Origin: G025836975 sp040391135
GTDB taxonomy: Bacteria > Pseudomonadota > Gammaproteobacteria > Burkholderiales > Burkholderiaceae_B
Length of the DNA stretch: 64,000 nt
Reading direction: 5' to 3'
Assembly (NCBI GenBank): GCA_040391135.1
Contig: JBEBYL010000002.1
Location: 124,001 to 188,000 of the forward strand
Position 1 is the first letter of the stretch. Every line of letters begins with the position of its first letter. This document shows positions 24,778 to 33,242 of the stretch, piece after piece. The notes below the pieces were generated by a model. It did not search any database. It saw nothing but the letters and a program-made list of their open reading frames with translations, and was not told where the DNA came from. The position numbers and the translations under genes were made by a program.

Positions 24778-24853
24778 TGGTGCCGATGAAAGGAGTCGAA
24801 CCCTCGACCTTCTCATTACGAATGAGCTGCTCTACCAACTGAGCTACATCGGC
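24778..24853 (-). tRNA. tRNA-Thr (anticodon CGT)
   Basis: This is a 76-nt cloverleaf with the CCA end encoded. The acceptor arms GCCGATG and CATCGGC pair perfectly, and D-arm GCTC/GAGC and T-arm GAGGGTTCGACTC are present. The anticodon loop is TTCGTAA, giving CGT, which reads the threonine codon ACG. It is transcribed leftward, convergent with the ribokinase operon, and is followed by a terminator. No partial tRNA duplicate or integrase was seen beside it. Confidence 0.96.
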
Positions 24854-24986
24854 TCCGGCATGAAAAAGGCCTGTTGTACAGGTGCAATCCTTGCCAAGCC
24901 CATTATTATACATATTTTGATTACCGCTGCTGGACGGGTCCGCCTGTCTGTTTCCTTATCCGGCGGTGGGCGGGGGGCAATTTATT

Positions 24987-25016
24987 TTGGCTCCGATCCA
25001 GCGGCCCGCCTATAAT
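24987..25016 (+). promoter_or_regulatory. sigma-70-type promoter of the carotenoid oxygenase operon
   Basis: TTGGCT (24987-24992) and a perfect TATAAT (25011-25016) are separated by 18 bases, 62 bases before the ATG at 25079. The rest of the 225-base gap from the tRNA (24854-25078) must also hold the leftward tRNA promoter; a TATAAT on that strand at 24903-24908 is its likely -10. Confidence 0.55.
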
Positions 25017-25078
25017 CATTCCCGTATTGCGCTTTGCCCCGTATCACGTGTTGCCATTGATATCCAAAGAGGCCCCTG

Positions 25079-26509
25079 ATGCTGAACGCAACCACAGCCA
25101 CGATGGCGCCGTTGGCCGGACTGGCCAGATCCATGGTGCAGGAACACGATTATTTCCCGGAAGTGCAGGGTGCGATACCCACGGGACTCAGGGGAACCCT
25201 GTATCGCAACGGACCCGGCCGCTTCGAACTGGGCGGGGTGCGCAAGCGCCATCTTCTGGATGGCGACGGCATGATACAAGCGTTCGACTTCACCGAAGCC
25301 GGTGTCAGATACCGCAATCGTTTTGTCCGTACCCGCAAATACCACGCTGAACAGGATGCCGGCCGCTTTGTCATGCCCACCTGGACCACGCGTGCCCCGG
25401 GCGGCATGATACGCAATGTGGGCAACAAGATACGGTCGCAAGCGGGGGTGACCGTGGTGCTTAAAAATGGCTGCCTGTATGCTTTCGATGAAGTCGGCTT
25501 GCCCTATGGGCTGGATCCCGATACCTTGGAAACGTGGGGCGAGCGGCAGGTGGGACCGGCCGATATGCATATCGATTACAAGGCGCATACCAAGACGGAC
25601 GGCCGCAACGGGCAATGGCTGCTCTTGGGCGTGGAGCACGGCTCCCGGACCTGGCTTGACCTGGTTGTGCGCGACGCTGGCGGCGCGCAGCTTAGCCATC
25701 AGCGTGTCGCATCGCCTCGGCCTTCGTATATTCATGACTGGTTTTTTACCGAGCGCTATGTGGTCATCCTGCTGCATCCGGTGGAGCTGTCTTTGCCGCG
25801 CTTTCTGGCCGGCTTGGCCAGCTTTACCGATAGCCTGCAGTGGCGGCCCCAGAAAGGCAACATGGTGGTGGTTCTGGACCGGGCCGGCGCCAATCCGCCC
25901 GTCTTCCTGGAGACCGATGCCTGCTTCATGTGGCATAGCCTGAATGCATTCGACATGGGGGACTCCATCGTGGCCGATTTCGTGGGCTACGATGCTCCCG
26001 ATCATTTCCTGGGAGAGAAGGCCGCCTTTCGCATGATCATGGAGGGCAAGCCTGGGTTGCAGCAGAACAAAGGCCTGCTGCGCCGCTACATTATCAATGT
26101 CCCCCGCAAGGGCCTGGCGCAAGACAGGCTAAGCGAAGAGAACCACGAATTTCCCATGGTTGACGCAAGCGTTGCGGGCCATCGGCATCGCTTTGGCTAC
26201 TTCACCACATCGGGGGACGCCACGGTGTTTCATAACGGGCTGGCGCGCGTGGACACGGATAGCGGGCAGCGCGAGGCGATTTTCGTGGACGATGCCGCCC
26301 ACCTGGGCGAACCGGTATTTGTGCGCGACTCTTTATCGGCTACGGAGCAAGGCTGGCTGCTTACCGTGGGGCTGGATGCGGTCACCGGTAATTCCTTCCT
26401 GGGCATCTTCCAGTCCGACCGGCTGTCCAGCGGCCCTGTTGCCCGCGTATTGTTGACGCATTCCACGCCCTTGAGCTTTCACGGCTGTTGGCATGATCGT
26501 CGCGGCTGA
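25079..26509 (+). CDS. carotenoid cleavage oxygenase family protein
   Basis: This is a 476-residue non-haem iron dioxygenase of the RPE65/CCD fold. It opens with DYFPEVQGAIPTGLRGTLYR and NGPGRFE. All four iron-ligand histidines can be assigned: AHTKTDG, YIHDWFFTE, MWHSLNAFD and the C-terminal FHGCW. These enzymes split a carbon-carbon double bond of carotenoids, apocarotenoids or stilbenes. No carotenoid synthesis gene is in the window, so an imported apocarotenoid or lignin-derived stilbene is equally possible. It is first in an operon with DUF2141 and MAPEG genes. The start follows AGAGG. Confidence 0.92.
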   Translation: MLNATTATMAPLAGLARSMVQEHDYFPEVQGAIPTGLRGTLYRNGPGRFELGGVRKRHLLDGDGMIQAFDFTEAGVRYRNRFVRTRKYHAEQDAGRFVMPTWTTRAPGGMIRNVGNKIRSQAGVTVVLKNGCLYAFDEVGLPYGLDPDTLETWGERQVGPADMHIDYKAHTKTDGRNGQWLLLGVEHGSRTWLDLVVRDAGGAQLSHQRVASPRPSYIHDWFFTERYVVILLHPVELSLPRFLAGLASFTDSLQWRPQKGNMVVVLDRAGANPPVFLETDACFMWHSLNAFDMGDSIVADFVGYDAPDHFLGEKAAFRMIMEGKPGLQQNKGLLRRYIINVPRKGLAQDRLSEENHEFPMVDASVAGHRHRFGYFTTSGDATVFHNGLARVDTDSGQREAIFVDDAAHLGEPVFVRDSLSATEQGWLLTVGLDAVTGNSFLGIFQSDRLSSGPVARVLLTHSTPLSFHGCWHDRRG

Positions 26510-26530
26510 CGGGTTTTTAAGAGGCACAGC

Positions 26531-27013
26531 ATGAAAACAAATGCCGTCAATCGCTGGACACGCATCTTGCGGATGCCCCGGCTGATACTGGGCCTGGCGG
26601 CCTTTCTGCTGTTGGCCTTGTGTGCACAAACCGTTGTGGCCGGCGATCTTGCCGTCCTGGTGACGGGTGTGAAGAATACCGATGGCAAGGTGGCCATCGC
26701 GGTGTATTCCAGCGCCGAGGGGTTTCCAAAGGACGCTTCCAAAGCGCTGCGTAAGGTCATGGCACCCATCGACGGAGCCACGCATTCGGCCAAGGCCGTC
26801 TTCGCAGGATTGAAGCCGGGGGAATATGCGATTGCCGTCTTCCATGACGACAATGGCAGCGGCAAGCTGGAAACGAATTTTTTCGGCATCCCGACAAAAG
26901 GCTATGGATTTTCCAATAACGTACGTCCAAAGATGCGTGCGCCCAGCTTTGACGAAGCCCGTTTTACGTTTCCGGCCGAAGGATCCGCCGTCGGCATAGG
27001 CCTTAACTACTAG
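26531..27013 (+). CDS. DUF2141 family exported protein
   Basis: This is a 160-residue protein with a hydrophobic signal segment around residues 18-38 (LILGLAAFLLLALCAQTVVA). The following domain matches DUF2141: DLAVLVTGVKNTDGKVAIAV, then YAIAVFHDDNGSGKLETNFF and GIPTKGYGFSNNV. The function is unknown. Such genes recur near carotenoid genes, and here it lies 21 bases after a carotenoid oxygenase and 8 bases before a MAPEG gene, so a role at the membrane with a lipid-soluble substrate is plausible. Confidence 0.85.
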   Translation: MKTNAVNRWTRILRMPRLILGLAAFLLLALCAQTVVAGDLAVLVTGVKNTDGKVAIAVYSSAEGFPKDASKALRKVMAPIDGATHSAKAVFAGLKPGEYAIAVFHDDNGSGKLETNFFGIPTKGYGFSNNVRPKMRAPSFDEARFTFPAEGSAVGIGLNY

Positions 27014-27021
27014 GAGTCGGC

Positions 27022-27396
27022 ATGAGCATCATTACTTGGTTTTTATTGATAGCGGCTTTCCTGCCGTTTTTTGCCGCGGCGGCTTCCAAGGCGGGCGGCG
27101 AGGCCTACGACAACAATAATCCCCGCGCCTGGATTGCGCGCCAGGAAGGCTGGCGGGCCAGGGCCAATGCGGCGCAGATAAATCTATTCGAAGGCTTGCC
27201 CTTCTTTTACGCCGCCGCATTGTTTGCGCTGTACCGCCAGGCCGACCCGCAATGGCTGGCGGGCTTGATGGCCGCGTGGATCGTATTGCGGCTGGTCTAT
27301 CTGGGCGTCTACATCGCCGGGTACGGCGGGCTACGCACCCTGGCTTGGGCCTTGGCGCTGGCTGTGAACATTGGCATGCTGTTTGCCGGAAACTAG
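27022..27396 (+). CDS. MAPEG family membrane protein
   Basis: This is a 124-residue protein with four predicted membrane helices and the conserved cytoplasmic loop NNPRAWIARQEGWRARANAA, then NLFEGLPFFYAAALFALYRQ. That is the bacterial MAPEG pattern (membrane-associated eicosanoid/glutathione metabolism). Substrates of bacterial members are largely unknown. It is the third gene of the carotenoid oxygenase operon and converges closely on the AI-2E-type gene. Confidence 0.88.
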   Translation: MSIITWFLLIAAFLPFFAAAASKAGGEAYDNNNPRAWIARQEGWRARANAAQINLFEGLPFFYAAALFALYRQADPQWLAGLMAAWIVLRLVYLGVYIAGYGGLRTLAWALALAVNIGMLFAGN

Positions 27397-27416
27397 CGCG
27401 CCTGGCCGGACGGGTC

Positions 27417-28478
27417 TCATTCTTCCTGGTTCATGCGTATGGCCGAGGGAAACAAGTCCCAGCAGGCGATGAACAGCGCGGCAAACAGCGGACCGATCAC
27501 AAAACCGTTCAGGCCGAAGACCGCCAGTCCGCCCAGCGTCGAGATCAATATGACATAGTCGGGAATCTTGGTATCCTTTCCGACCAGCAAAGGACGCAGG
27601 ATGTTGTCCACCAGGCCGATCACCAGCACACCGAATAGTGTCAGGACGATGCCTTGCCAGATGGCGCCGGTAACCAGAAAGTAAACCGCGACGGGAACCC
27701 AGATCAGCGCCGCGCCGACCGCCGGAAGCAAGGACAGGAAGGCCATCAATACGCCCCAAAGCAATGCGCCCTGGATACCCAGGAACCAGAACATGAGTCC
27801 GCCCAGCGCGCCTTGCGTCGCAGCCACTACGATATTGCCCTTGACGGTAGCCCGGACCACTGTGGTGAATTTCCGGAACAAATGTTGCTGATGCTCATCG
27901 CTGAGCGGAATCAACTGCTTGCTTTGGCGGGCCAGCTGGGCGCCGTCGCGCAGCAGAAAAAACAATAGGTAAAGCATGATGCCCAGGCCGATCAGGAACT
28001 CGAATGTATTCTGACCCACGTTGACGGCCTGCGTCGCCAGAAATTTGCTGCCCTGCAAGGCACCCGCCGAAAGCTTTTCGCGCAGGCTGAAGATGTCGCC
28101 CACGCCGAATCGGGTCAGCATGTCGTGCACCGACGAGGGCAGGACGCTCATGATCTGTTCGAAATAGGCGCCAAGATTCAGTTCACCCGTGTTCAGGCGC
28201 TTATAGATGGCCGCCCCTTCCTGCAGCAGTGAACCGGTAATCAGTATCAGCGGGATGATCACCATCAGGACGATGATCATCAGGGTGGTAAACGCCGCCA
28301 AATTGGGCCTGCTGCGCAGCTTGGCCAGCAGGCGCCGGTGCAGCGGAGCGAAGACGATGGCCAATATGGTGCCCCAGAAAATGGCGCCGTAGTAAGGAAG
28401 CAATACCCATATGAAGGCCACGGTAACAATGGCCAGAAGCAGTAGAAATGTGCGGAAATAAAGGTTGGAGTTGTTCAT
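27417..28478 (-). CDS. AI-2E family transporter (YdiK/PerM-type)
   Basis: This is a 353-residue membrane protein with two N-terminal helices, a soluble amphipathic middle and about five C-terminal helices. FAPLHRRLLAKLRSRPNLAA and the C-terminal LRPLLVGKDTKIPDYVILIS with LGGLAVFGLNGFVIGPL are family-specific. Members export AI-2, act in ion exchange or have unknown substrates. It is downstream of a paralogue at 28578-29804, 99 bases apart, and probably co-transcribed with it. Confidence 0.9.
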   Translation of the reverse strand: MNNSNLYFRTFLLLLAIVTVAFIWVLLPYYGAIFWGTILAIVFAPLHRRLLAKLRSRPNLAAFTTLMIIVLMVIIPLILITGSLLQEGAAIYKRLNTGELNLGAYFEQIMSVLPSSVHDMLTRFGVGDIFSLREKLSAGALQGSKFLATQAVNVGQNTFEFLIGLGIMLYLLFFLLRDGAQLARQSKQLIPLSDEHQQHLFRKFTTVVRATVKGNIVVAATQGALGGLMFWFLGIQGALLWGVLMAFLSLLPAVGAALIWVPVAVYFLVTGAIWQGIVLTLFGVLVIGLVDNILRPLLVGKDTKIPDYVILISTLGGLAVFGLNGFVIGPLFAALFIACWDLFPSAIRMNQEE

Positions 28479-28577
28479 CCAGTATCCATGAGTGCGGGCG
28501 GGCTGCGCAAAAGATATCGCGTAGCGGGCGCAGCCCTTCAGACGGCGTCACCCAGGCAATTCTATGCGAAACCCATC

Positions 28578-29804
28578 CTATTCGCCCAACAGTTCCGCAA
28601 TGGGCTGCATCCCTTCTATATGCTGTGAAACAACTTTTACGAGAACAATGATGGGAACGCATAACAGCATTCCCCATACTCCCCAAAGCCAGGCGCCGAA
28701 CAGCAGCGCCACGAACACCGCCATGGCGTTCATTTTGGCGATTCGGCCGGTCATCCAGGTAGCGACCAGCATCCCGACAAAGGTGGCTATCGCCAATGTG
28801 GCGCCTGCCGCAAGCAGCATGGTCGAGAACGATTCGAACTGCAGGAAGGCGGCGCAGCCGATGGCCACGGAGGCCAGCAGGGAGCCAAAGTAGGGGATAA
28901 CGTGCAGCAGCGCGGCGGCGACGGCCCAGGCCCCCGGATTGTCCAGCCCTATCCAGTGCAGCCCCGCCCATGTCGCCAGGCCCAGCAGTGTGTTGGTCAA
29001 CAGCAGCATCAGCATGTACTTCTGGATCGAGGTGTTTATATCGTCCAGGATTTGCACGGTGATCTTCTTGTTCGATAGCGAGGGGCCGGTCAAACGCACC
29101 AGCTTGCGCTTGAAGGTATCGCCCGACAGCAAGGCAAAGAACACCAGGAAAAGCACCATGGTCATCTGGCCGACGAAGGCCGCCGCGCTGACAGAGCCTG
29201 CCCACAGCCAGTCATTCAGATTGAAGTCGGTCGGCTTCAGAACCACGGCAGGGGGCGTCGTTACCGTGTGCTGCAGATTTGTATCCGCCCCTTCGGTGCT
29301 GGGCGCGGCGGCCTCCTTCAAGGTGTTGGCGGCGCTGCGCAGCTTTTCCAGGGTGCTGGACTCGCCACTGTTCACACGCTTGAATGCGCGCGTCAGCTTG
29401 TATGTGGCGATGGGCAATTCGTCCATGATGGATTGCGCTTCGTTGTATACCGATGTCGCCACCAGCGCGCTGGATCCGAACAGCGCCATCATGACGACGC
29501 TGGCCGCGACGACGCGTGGCAGCCGGATGCGTTCCAAGCCGCAGACCAAGGGGTTCAACGTAAAGGAAATCAATATGCCGAGAATCAGCGGAATGAAGAA
29601 TTCCTGCGCCCACTGCAAGGCAAAGACGAAGGCAATGGTTGCCAGCGTGGTCAATGCCAGTCCGCCTGCCGCCACTTTGGGCTTGGAGGACGCCGCGGCG
29701 TCCAAAGCCGGCTGCGTTGCGGCGGTGCCGCGATCATCTGGCGATGGGCTGTGGCTCGTTGTCAGGGGCTGCGATGCAGACTCTTTGGGTTTCACCGTAT
29801 CCAT
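28578..29804 (-). CDS. AI-2E family transporter (paralogue with N-terminal extension)
   Basis: This is a 408-residue member of the same family. A polar N-terminal extension of about 45 residues rich in Ser, Ala and Pro precedes the first membrane pair (LALTTLATIAFVFALQWAQE). The C-terminal membrane block contains GVWGMLLCVPIIVLVKVVSQ, where the other copy has GFVIGPL. The ATG follows GGAG. The two paralogues are diverged, so a recent duplication is unlikely. Confidence 0.88.
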   Translation of the reverse strand: MDTVKPKESASQPLTTSHSPSPDDRGTAATQPALDAAASSKPKVAAGGLALTTLATIAFVFALQWAQEFFIPLILGILISFTLNPLVCGLERIRLPRVVAASVVMMALFGSSALVATSVYNEAQSIMDELPIATYKLTRAFKRVNSGESSTLEKLRSAANTLKEAAAPSTEGADTNLQHTVTTPPAVVLKPTDFNLNDWLWAGSVSAAAFVGQMTMVLFLVFFALLSGDTFKRKLVRLTGPSLSNKKITVQILDDINTSIQKYMLMLLLTNTLLGLATWAGLHWIGLDNPGAWAVAAALLHVIPYFGSLLASVAIGCAAFLQFESFSTMLLAAGATLAIATFVGMLVATWMTGRIAKMNAMAVFVALLFGAWLWGVWGMLLCVPIIVLVKVVSQHIEGMQPIAELLGE

Positions 29805-30162
29805 CGCGATCTCCGGCTATGCGTATTGCTTGTTGTGCGGCCGCTGTTTCGTCCCTGCGCGGCGAAAGAGGGCATGCACACAATACGCCGCCTTGGGATT
29901 TTGCTCAATCGGACTTGTAACGCAACGTAGCGCGCAGTTGAGCGAGCCGGTAGTGACCACAATCAGGAAAACCGGCTTCGAAGAAAAGCCCGCATGCGAC
30001 GGCATGTTCAGGGTTAGTCCTAGATGTTGGCATTTCTTATCCTACCTTAAAATATAGAACGATCGTTCTTTCAGAAAGAACGACAACAACTGTTTCACCG
30101 ACGATCCCGTGCTGACGCGCGAATCGAAAAGTGGCAAAAGAAGACAACCAGGGGGAAATGGC
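29805..30162. other. 358-base intergenic region with operator-like palindromes
   Basis: This is the only gene-free stretch above 300 bases. No supported coding frame was seen in it. It should hold the leftward promoter of the AI-2E-type genes and the rightward promoter of the Bug-cupin operon. TTGGCA at 30027-30032 lies upstream of an A/T-rich segment (TAAAATATAG, 30048-30057) that runs into the palindromes at 30056-30083. Confidence 0.6.
30056..30083. promoter_or_regulatory. compound palindromic operator upstream of the Bug-cupin operon
   Basis: A perfect 14-base palindrome, AGAACGATCGTTCT (30056-30069), overlaps a second inverted repeat of 10+1+10 bases (TCGTTCTTTC-A-GAAAGAACGA, 30063-30083). 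Three AGAACG-type half-sites therefore lie in tandem at the likely promoter. A related site occurs at 34674-34693. This suggests a dimeric repressor such as a TetR-type protein; its gene is not recognised in the window. Confidence 0.6.
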
Positions 30163-31143
30163 ATGAATTCGGTTTTCGGTTCTTTGAAAAAGGTAATGGC
30201 GGTAAGCGCCCTGACGGTAGTTTCGGGCTTGGCCTGCGCCCAGTCTTATCCGGCCAAGCCGGTTCGCTTTGTGGTGCCCTATGTGCCGGGCGGGGCGTCC
30301 GATGTGGCTGCCCGCCTGGTCACGAAGGATATTCAGATTTCGGCGGGGCTGAATGCCATCATCGACAACAAGCCGGGGGCCGGTGCGCAGATCGGAACGC
30401 GATTCGTCGCCGACGCGGCGCCGGACGGTTATACCTTGGGTTTCTTCGACAATTCCTTCGTCATCAACCCGGCGCTTGTGGGCGATAAGCTGCCCTATGA
30501 CGCCGCCAGGGACTTCAAGCCTGTGGTGGAGCTGGTGAAGATGCCTTTCATTCTCGAGGTGAACAAGGACGTCAAGGCCGATACGCTGCAGGAATTTATC
30601 AAGCTGCTGAAGGATAACCCCGGCAAGTTCAATTTTGGCTCGGCGGGCAATGGCAGTCCCGTTCACTTTGCCATGGAGCAGTTCAGGCATGCAAGCAAGG
30701 TCGATATCACGCATATTCCCTATAAGGGAGGTGGCCCGTCGCTGGTGGGGCTGATCGGAGGTGAAACCCAAGCCACGATGGCGACCGTGGCTTCCAGCCT
30801 TCAGTACATACAGAACGGCCAGTTGAAGCCGCTCGCCGTCACGAGCTCCAAGCGCCTGCCCGAGCTGCCTGACGTTCCGACATTTGCCGAGCTGGGTTAC
30901 CCGCAAGTGGACTTTTCCTATTCCCTGGGCTTGTTCGCGCCCAAGGCTGCGCCTGATTCGGTGGTGCAGTGGCTTTCCGATGCGTTTAACAAGGAACTGA
31001 ATCGGGAAGAGACCAAAACACGGCTCGCCAAGGCGGGTTTCCTTGTCGTTGGCGGCGTCCCGCAGGATTATCAGGCGTTCATCGGGTCTGAAATTCCCCG
31101 CTGGAAGAAGTTCGTCGAAGAAGTGGGCGTGAAAGTGGAATGA
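30163..31143 (+). CDS. Bug/TctC-family periplasmic solute receptor
   Basis: This is a 326-residue protein with a signal peptide over about residues 1-25 (VMAVSALTVVSGLACAQ). The Bug motifs are YPAKPVRFVVPYVPGGASDV, NAIIDNKPGAGAQIGTRFVA and ITHIPYKGGGPSLVGLIGGE. ATG 30163 follows AGGGGGAA and starts the signal peptide; the earlier start at 30109 is rejected. The cupin gene follows almost directly, which links the ligand to a ring-cleavage-type or cupin enzyme (inference). Confidence 0.93.
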   Translation: MNSVFGSLKKVMAVSALTVVSGLACAQSYPAKPVRFVVPYVPGGASDVAARLVTKDIQISAGLNAIIDNKPGAGAQIGTRFVADAAPDGYTLGFFDNSFVINPALVGDKLPYDAARDFKPVVELVKMPFILEVNKDVKADTLQEFIKLLKDNPGKFNFGSAGNGSPVHFAMEQFRHASKVDITHIPYKGGGPSLVGLIGGETQATMATVASSLQYIQNGQLKPLAVTSSKRLPELPDVPTFAELGYPQVDFSYSLGLFAPKAAPDSVVQWLSDAFNKELNREETKTRLAKAGFLVVGGVPQDYQAFIGSEIPRWKKFVEEVGVKVE

Positions 31144-31157
31144 GCCAAGGAAGAAAC

Positions 31158-32060
31158 ATGGGAACAACCAGCCCTGGCATGACCCCGTATCAAGAACGCT
31201 CCAGGTTCTTCAGCGTCGATAATGCCTTTAATGTGAAACTGGCGGACATCCCGCCGCATATCTTCGAAGCAGAGCGCGATGCCGCCATGGCTGCCGACGG
31301 CGCGTCTGAAGAAATCCATTGCAATCTTGGCGGCCTGGTGGGAAGCGCCGGGCCCGCCACGTCGCCGCTCATGCTCGCCTCCTATATTCGGCTTTCGGCG
31401 GCGCAGCCGCTTACGGTGCGCTACCGGGCGAGCACGGAGATCTACTGCGTCTTGAAGGGAAGCGGAAGCACACGCTTGCGGAATGAATGCATTCAATGGT
31501 CGGAGGGCGATGTCTTCGTGCTGCCGGGTGGCGCGCAGGAAGTCCATGAAGCCGCGGCGCCGGGCGGCGCCGTGCTGTGGCTGTGCACCAATGAACCGTT
31601 GCTGGCGTTCGAGAATCTATGGCCTGCGCCGGTCGACGAATCGTCCTTGCGGCCGACTCACTACACCCGCAAGATGATGGAAGAGGCCCTGGACGAGGCC
31701 ATGCGGCATACTCGGCGCAATGGCAAGCAGGCGCGTTCCGTGATGTTGGGCATGGACGCCGGCGGGCGCAGTACCGTATCGCCCGCTTTTACTTTAGCTT
31801 TCAACTCGATTGCGCCGAACGATTTCCAGATGCCGCACCGCCATAATTCGGCGGCGATTTCCCTGGTGCTGAAATGTTCGGACAGCTATTCCATGGTCGA
31901 GGATCAGAAGGTGGTCTGGTCCAGGTTTGCGACATTTCTGACGCCGGCCGGCAGCATGCATTCCCATCACAATCCGACTTCCGACGAGGCATTGCTGTTG
32001 ATTGTTCAAGATGGCGGGCTGCATTATCACTGCCGCACCATGGACTTCTCTCTCACATAG
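31158..32060 (+). CDS. bicupin protein, gentisate 1,2-dioxygenase-like
   Basis: This is a 300-residue protein with two cupin domains. The first (about residues 70-140) reads YRASTEIYCVLKGSGSTRLR, then WSEGDVFVLPGG. The second (about 195-295) has MPHRHNSAAISLVLKCSDSY and GSMHSHHNPTSDEALLL. This is the arrangement of gentisate/salicylate/1-hydroxy-2-naphthoate dioxygenases, and the HRH pair supplies candidate Fe(II) ligands. Identity to a characterised enzyme is uncertain. ATG 31158 follows AAGGAAG; an ATG at 31140 overlapping the Bug stop is the alternative. It ends before the convergent terminator. Confidence 0.8.
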   Translation: MGTTSPGMTPYQERSRFFSVDNAFNVKLADIPPHIFEAERDAAMAADGASEEIHCNLGGLVGSAGPATSPLMLASYIRLSAAQPLTVRYRASTEIYCVLKGSGSTRLRNECIQWSEGDVFVLPGGAQEVHEAAAPGGAVLWLCTNEPLLAFENLWPAPVDESSLRPTHYTRKMMEEALDEAMRHTRRNGKQARSVMLGMDAGGRSTVSPAFTLAFNSIAPNDFQMPHRHNSAAISLVLKCSDSYSMVEDQKVVWSRFATFLTPAGSMHSHHNPTSDEALLLIVQDGGLHYHCRTMDFSLT

Positions 32061-32108
32061 CGCGGGCTAAGCCCCTTAACGAGAGGGCGTGCGCATGGCG
32101 CTATTCGA

Positions 32109-32144
32109 CAGCGTGGGCCGCGATGGATAACGCGGCCCACGCTG
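32109..32144. terminator. strong hairpin between convergent operons
   Basis: CAGCGTGGGCCGCG (32109-32122) and CGCGGCCCACGCTG (32131-32144) form a perfect 14-bp stem with an 8-base loop, midway between the convergent cupin and Bug genes. There is no T-run, but the position and strength suit a bidirectional terminator. Confidence 0.65.
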
Positions 32145-32171
32145 GAAGAAGCCGAGGTCCAGTGCGCAGCC

Positions 32172-33179
32172 TTACTGTTTGGCGTCGATCCCTGTGTCCT
32201 TCACAATCTTCCCCCACTTCTCGAACTCTTCCTTGATGAATGCGCCATAAGCGTCCGGGGAAGGACTGGTGGACACTTCGACCGCGGCCGATGCCAACGT
32301 TTGCTTGAGCTTTGGGTCCTTGACCGCTTCAAGCACCGCTTCGTGCAGTTTCCGGGTGATGTCCTTCGGCAGGTTCTTGGGGCCGATCAGGCCAATCCAG
32401 TTCACACCGACGAATACAGGCATGCCCTGTTCGCCGCTTGTCGGCAGGTCGGGAAGGAACTCCGAGCGTTTGTCGTTGGCCATGGCGATGCCTTTCAATC
32501 CGCCGCTCTGGATATGCTTGTACACGGCGGGAAGATCCACGACGATGGCGTCGACGTGCCCCGCAAGCGTATCGGTGACGGCGGGAGCCGCGCCTTTGTA
32601 CGGAATATGGATGACCTGGCCGCCCGCCTGGCTGCGGAACAATTCGATCGTCAGGTGCGGCAGGCCGCCGGTGCCGGAGGACGCGATGCTCAGTTTGTCT
32701 TTCCGTGCCAGTTCAATCAGGCCCTTCAGATCGGTGGCCGGGACACGGGGATTCACCGCCATGGTTTCGGGTGTGATGCCGATCAGGCTGATCGGTTGAA
32801 AGTCCTTCAGCGTGTCGTAGTTGACGTTGTCATGCGTATGGGGCGTGATGACCAGCGGACTGGCGCTGCTTACCATCAGGGTATAGCCATCCGGTTTCGA
32901 GCGGGCAATATCGTTGGTGGCGATCATGCCGGCCGCTCCGACCTTGTTCTCCACAACGACGGAGACGCCCAGTATCCTGGATAGCGGTTCCGCGATCGCA
33001 CGGGCGGTGATGTCGTTTGAGCCGCCGGGTGAGAAACCGACGATCAGCGTAATGGGCTGGCTGGGAAAGTCCGCCGCCTGCGCCGGGGCCGGCGACAGAA
33101 GCATTCCGTGCCCCAGGCTCAGGCAGGCCAGCGCTTGCAGAATGCGCCGGCGGGTAATTCGTTTATTTTTGGATTTCAT
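32172..33179 (-). CDS. Bug/TctC-family periplasmic solute receptor
   Basis: This is a 335-residue protein with an arginine-rich, twin-arginine-like start (RITRRRILQALACLSLGHGM) and a cleavage region near AQAADFPSQP. The Bug motifs are PITLIVGFSPGGSNDITARA, VVVENKVGAAGMIATNDIAR and VIHIPYKGAAPAVTDTLAGH. It lies 63 bases downstream of the MmgE/PrpD gene and is co-transcribed leftward. TRRRIL could direct Tat export, but the motif is not perfect. Confidence 0.93.
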   Translation of the reverse strand: MKSKNKRITRRRILQALACLSLGHGMLLSPAPAQAADFPSQPITLIVGFSPGGSNDITARAIAEPLSRILGVSVVVENKVGAAGMIATNDIARSKPDGYTLMVSSASPLVITPHTHDNVNYDTLKDFQPISLIGITPETMAVNPRVPATDLKGLIELARKDKLSIASSGTGGLPHLTIELFRSQAGGQVIHIPYKGAAPAVTDTLAGHVDAIVVDLPAVYKHIQSGGLKGIAMANDKRSEFLPDLPTSGEQGMPVFVGVNWIGLIGPKNLPKDITRKLHEAVLEAVKDPKLKQTLASAAVEVSTSPSPDAYGAFIKEEFEKWGKIVKDTGIDAKQ

Positions 33180-33242
33180 ATTTATCTCCTTTGGGGGCGT
33201 CGGTGACGTGTAGGTGTGCAGCGCAGTGCCAGGCAGGTACTG

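Noticed and set aside
24778..24853. tRNA-Thr as an attachment site for an integrated island
   Set aside because: No integrase, no repeated tRNA 3' end and no boundary change were found; the neighbours are ordinary operons and the lipopeptide locus starts 11 kb away.
23213..24913. 566-codon open frame on the minus strand over rpiB, the kinase and the tRNA
   Set aside because: It is the antisense shadow of two well-supported genes and runs through a tRNA gene; its sequence has no family features.
28499..28535. GGGCTGCGC/GCGCAGCCC hairpin between the two AI-2E-type genes as a terminator
   Set aside because: No T-run follows on either strand, and the two paralogous genes are probably co-transcribed.
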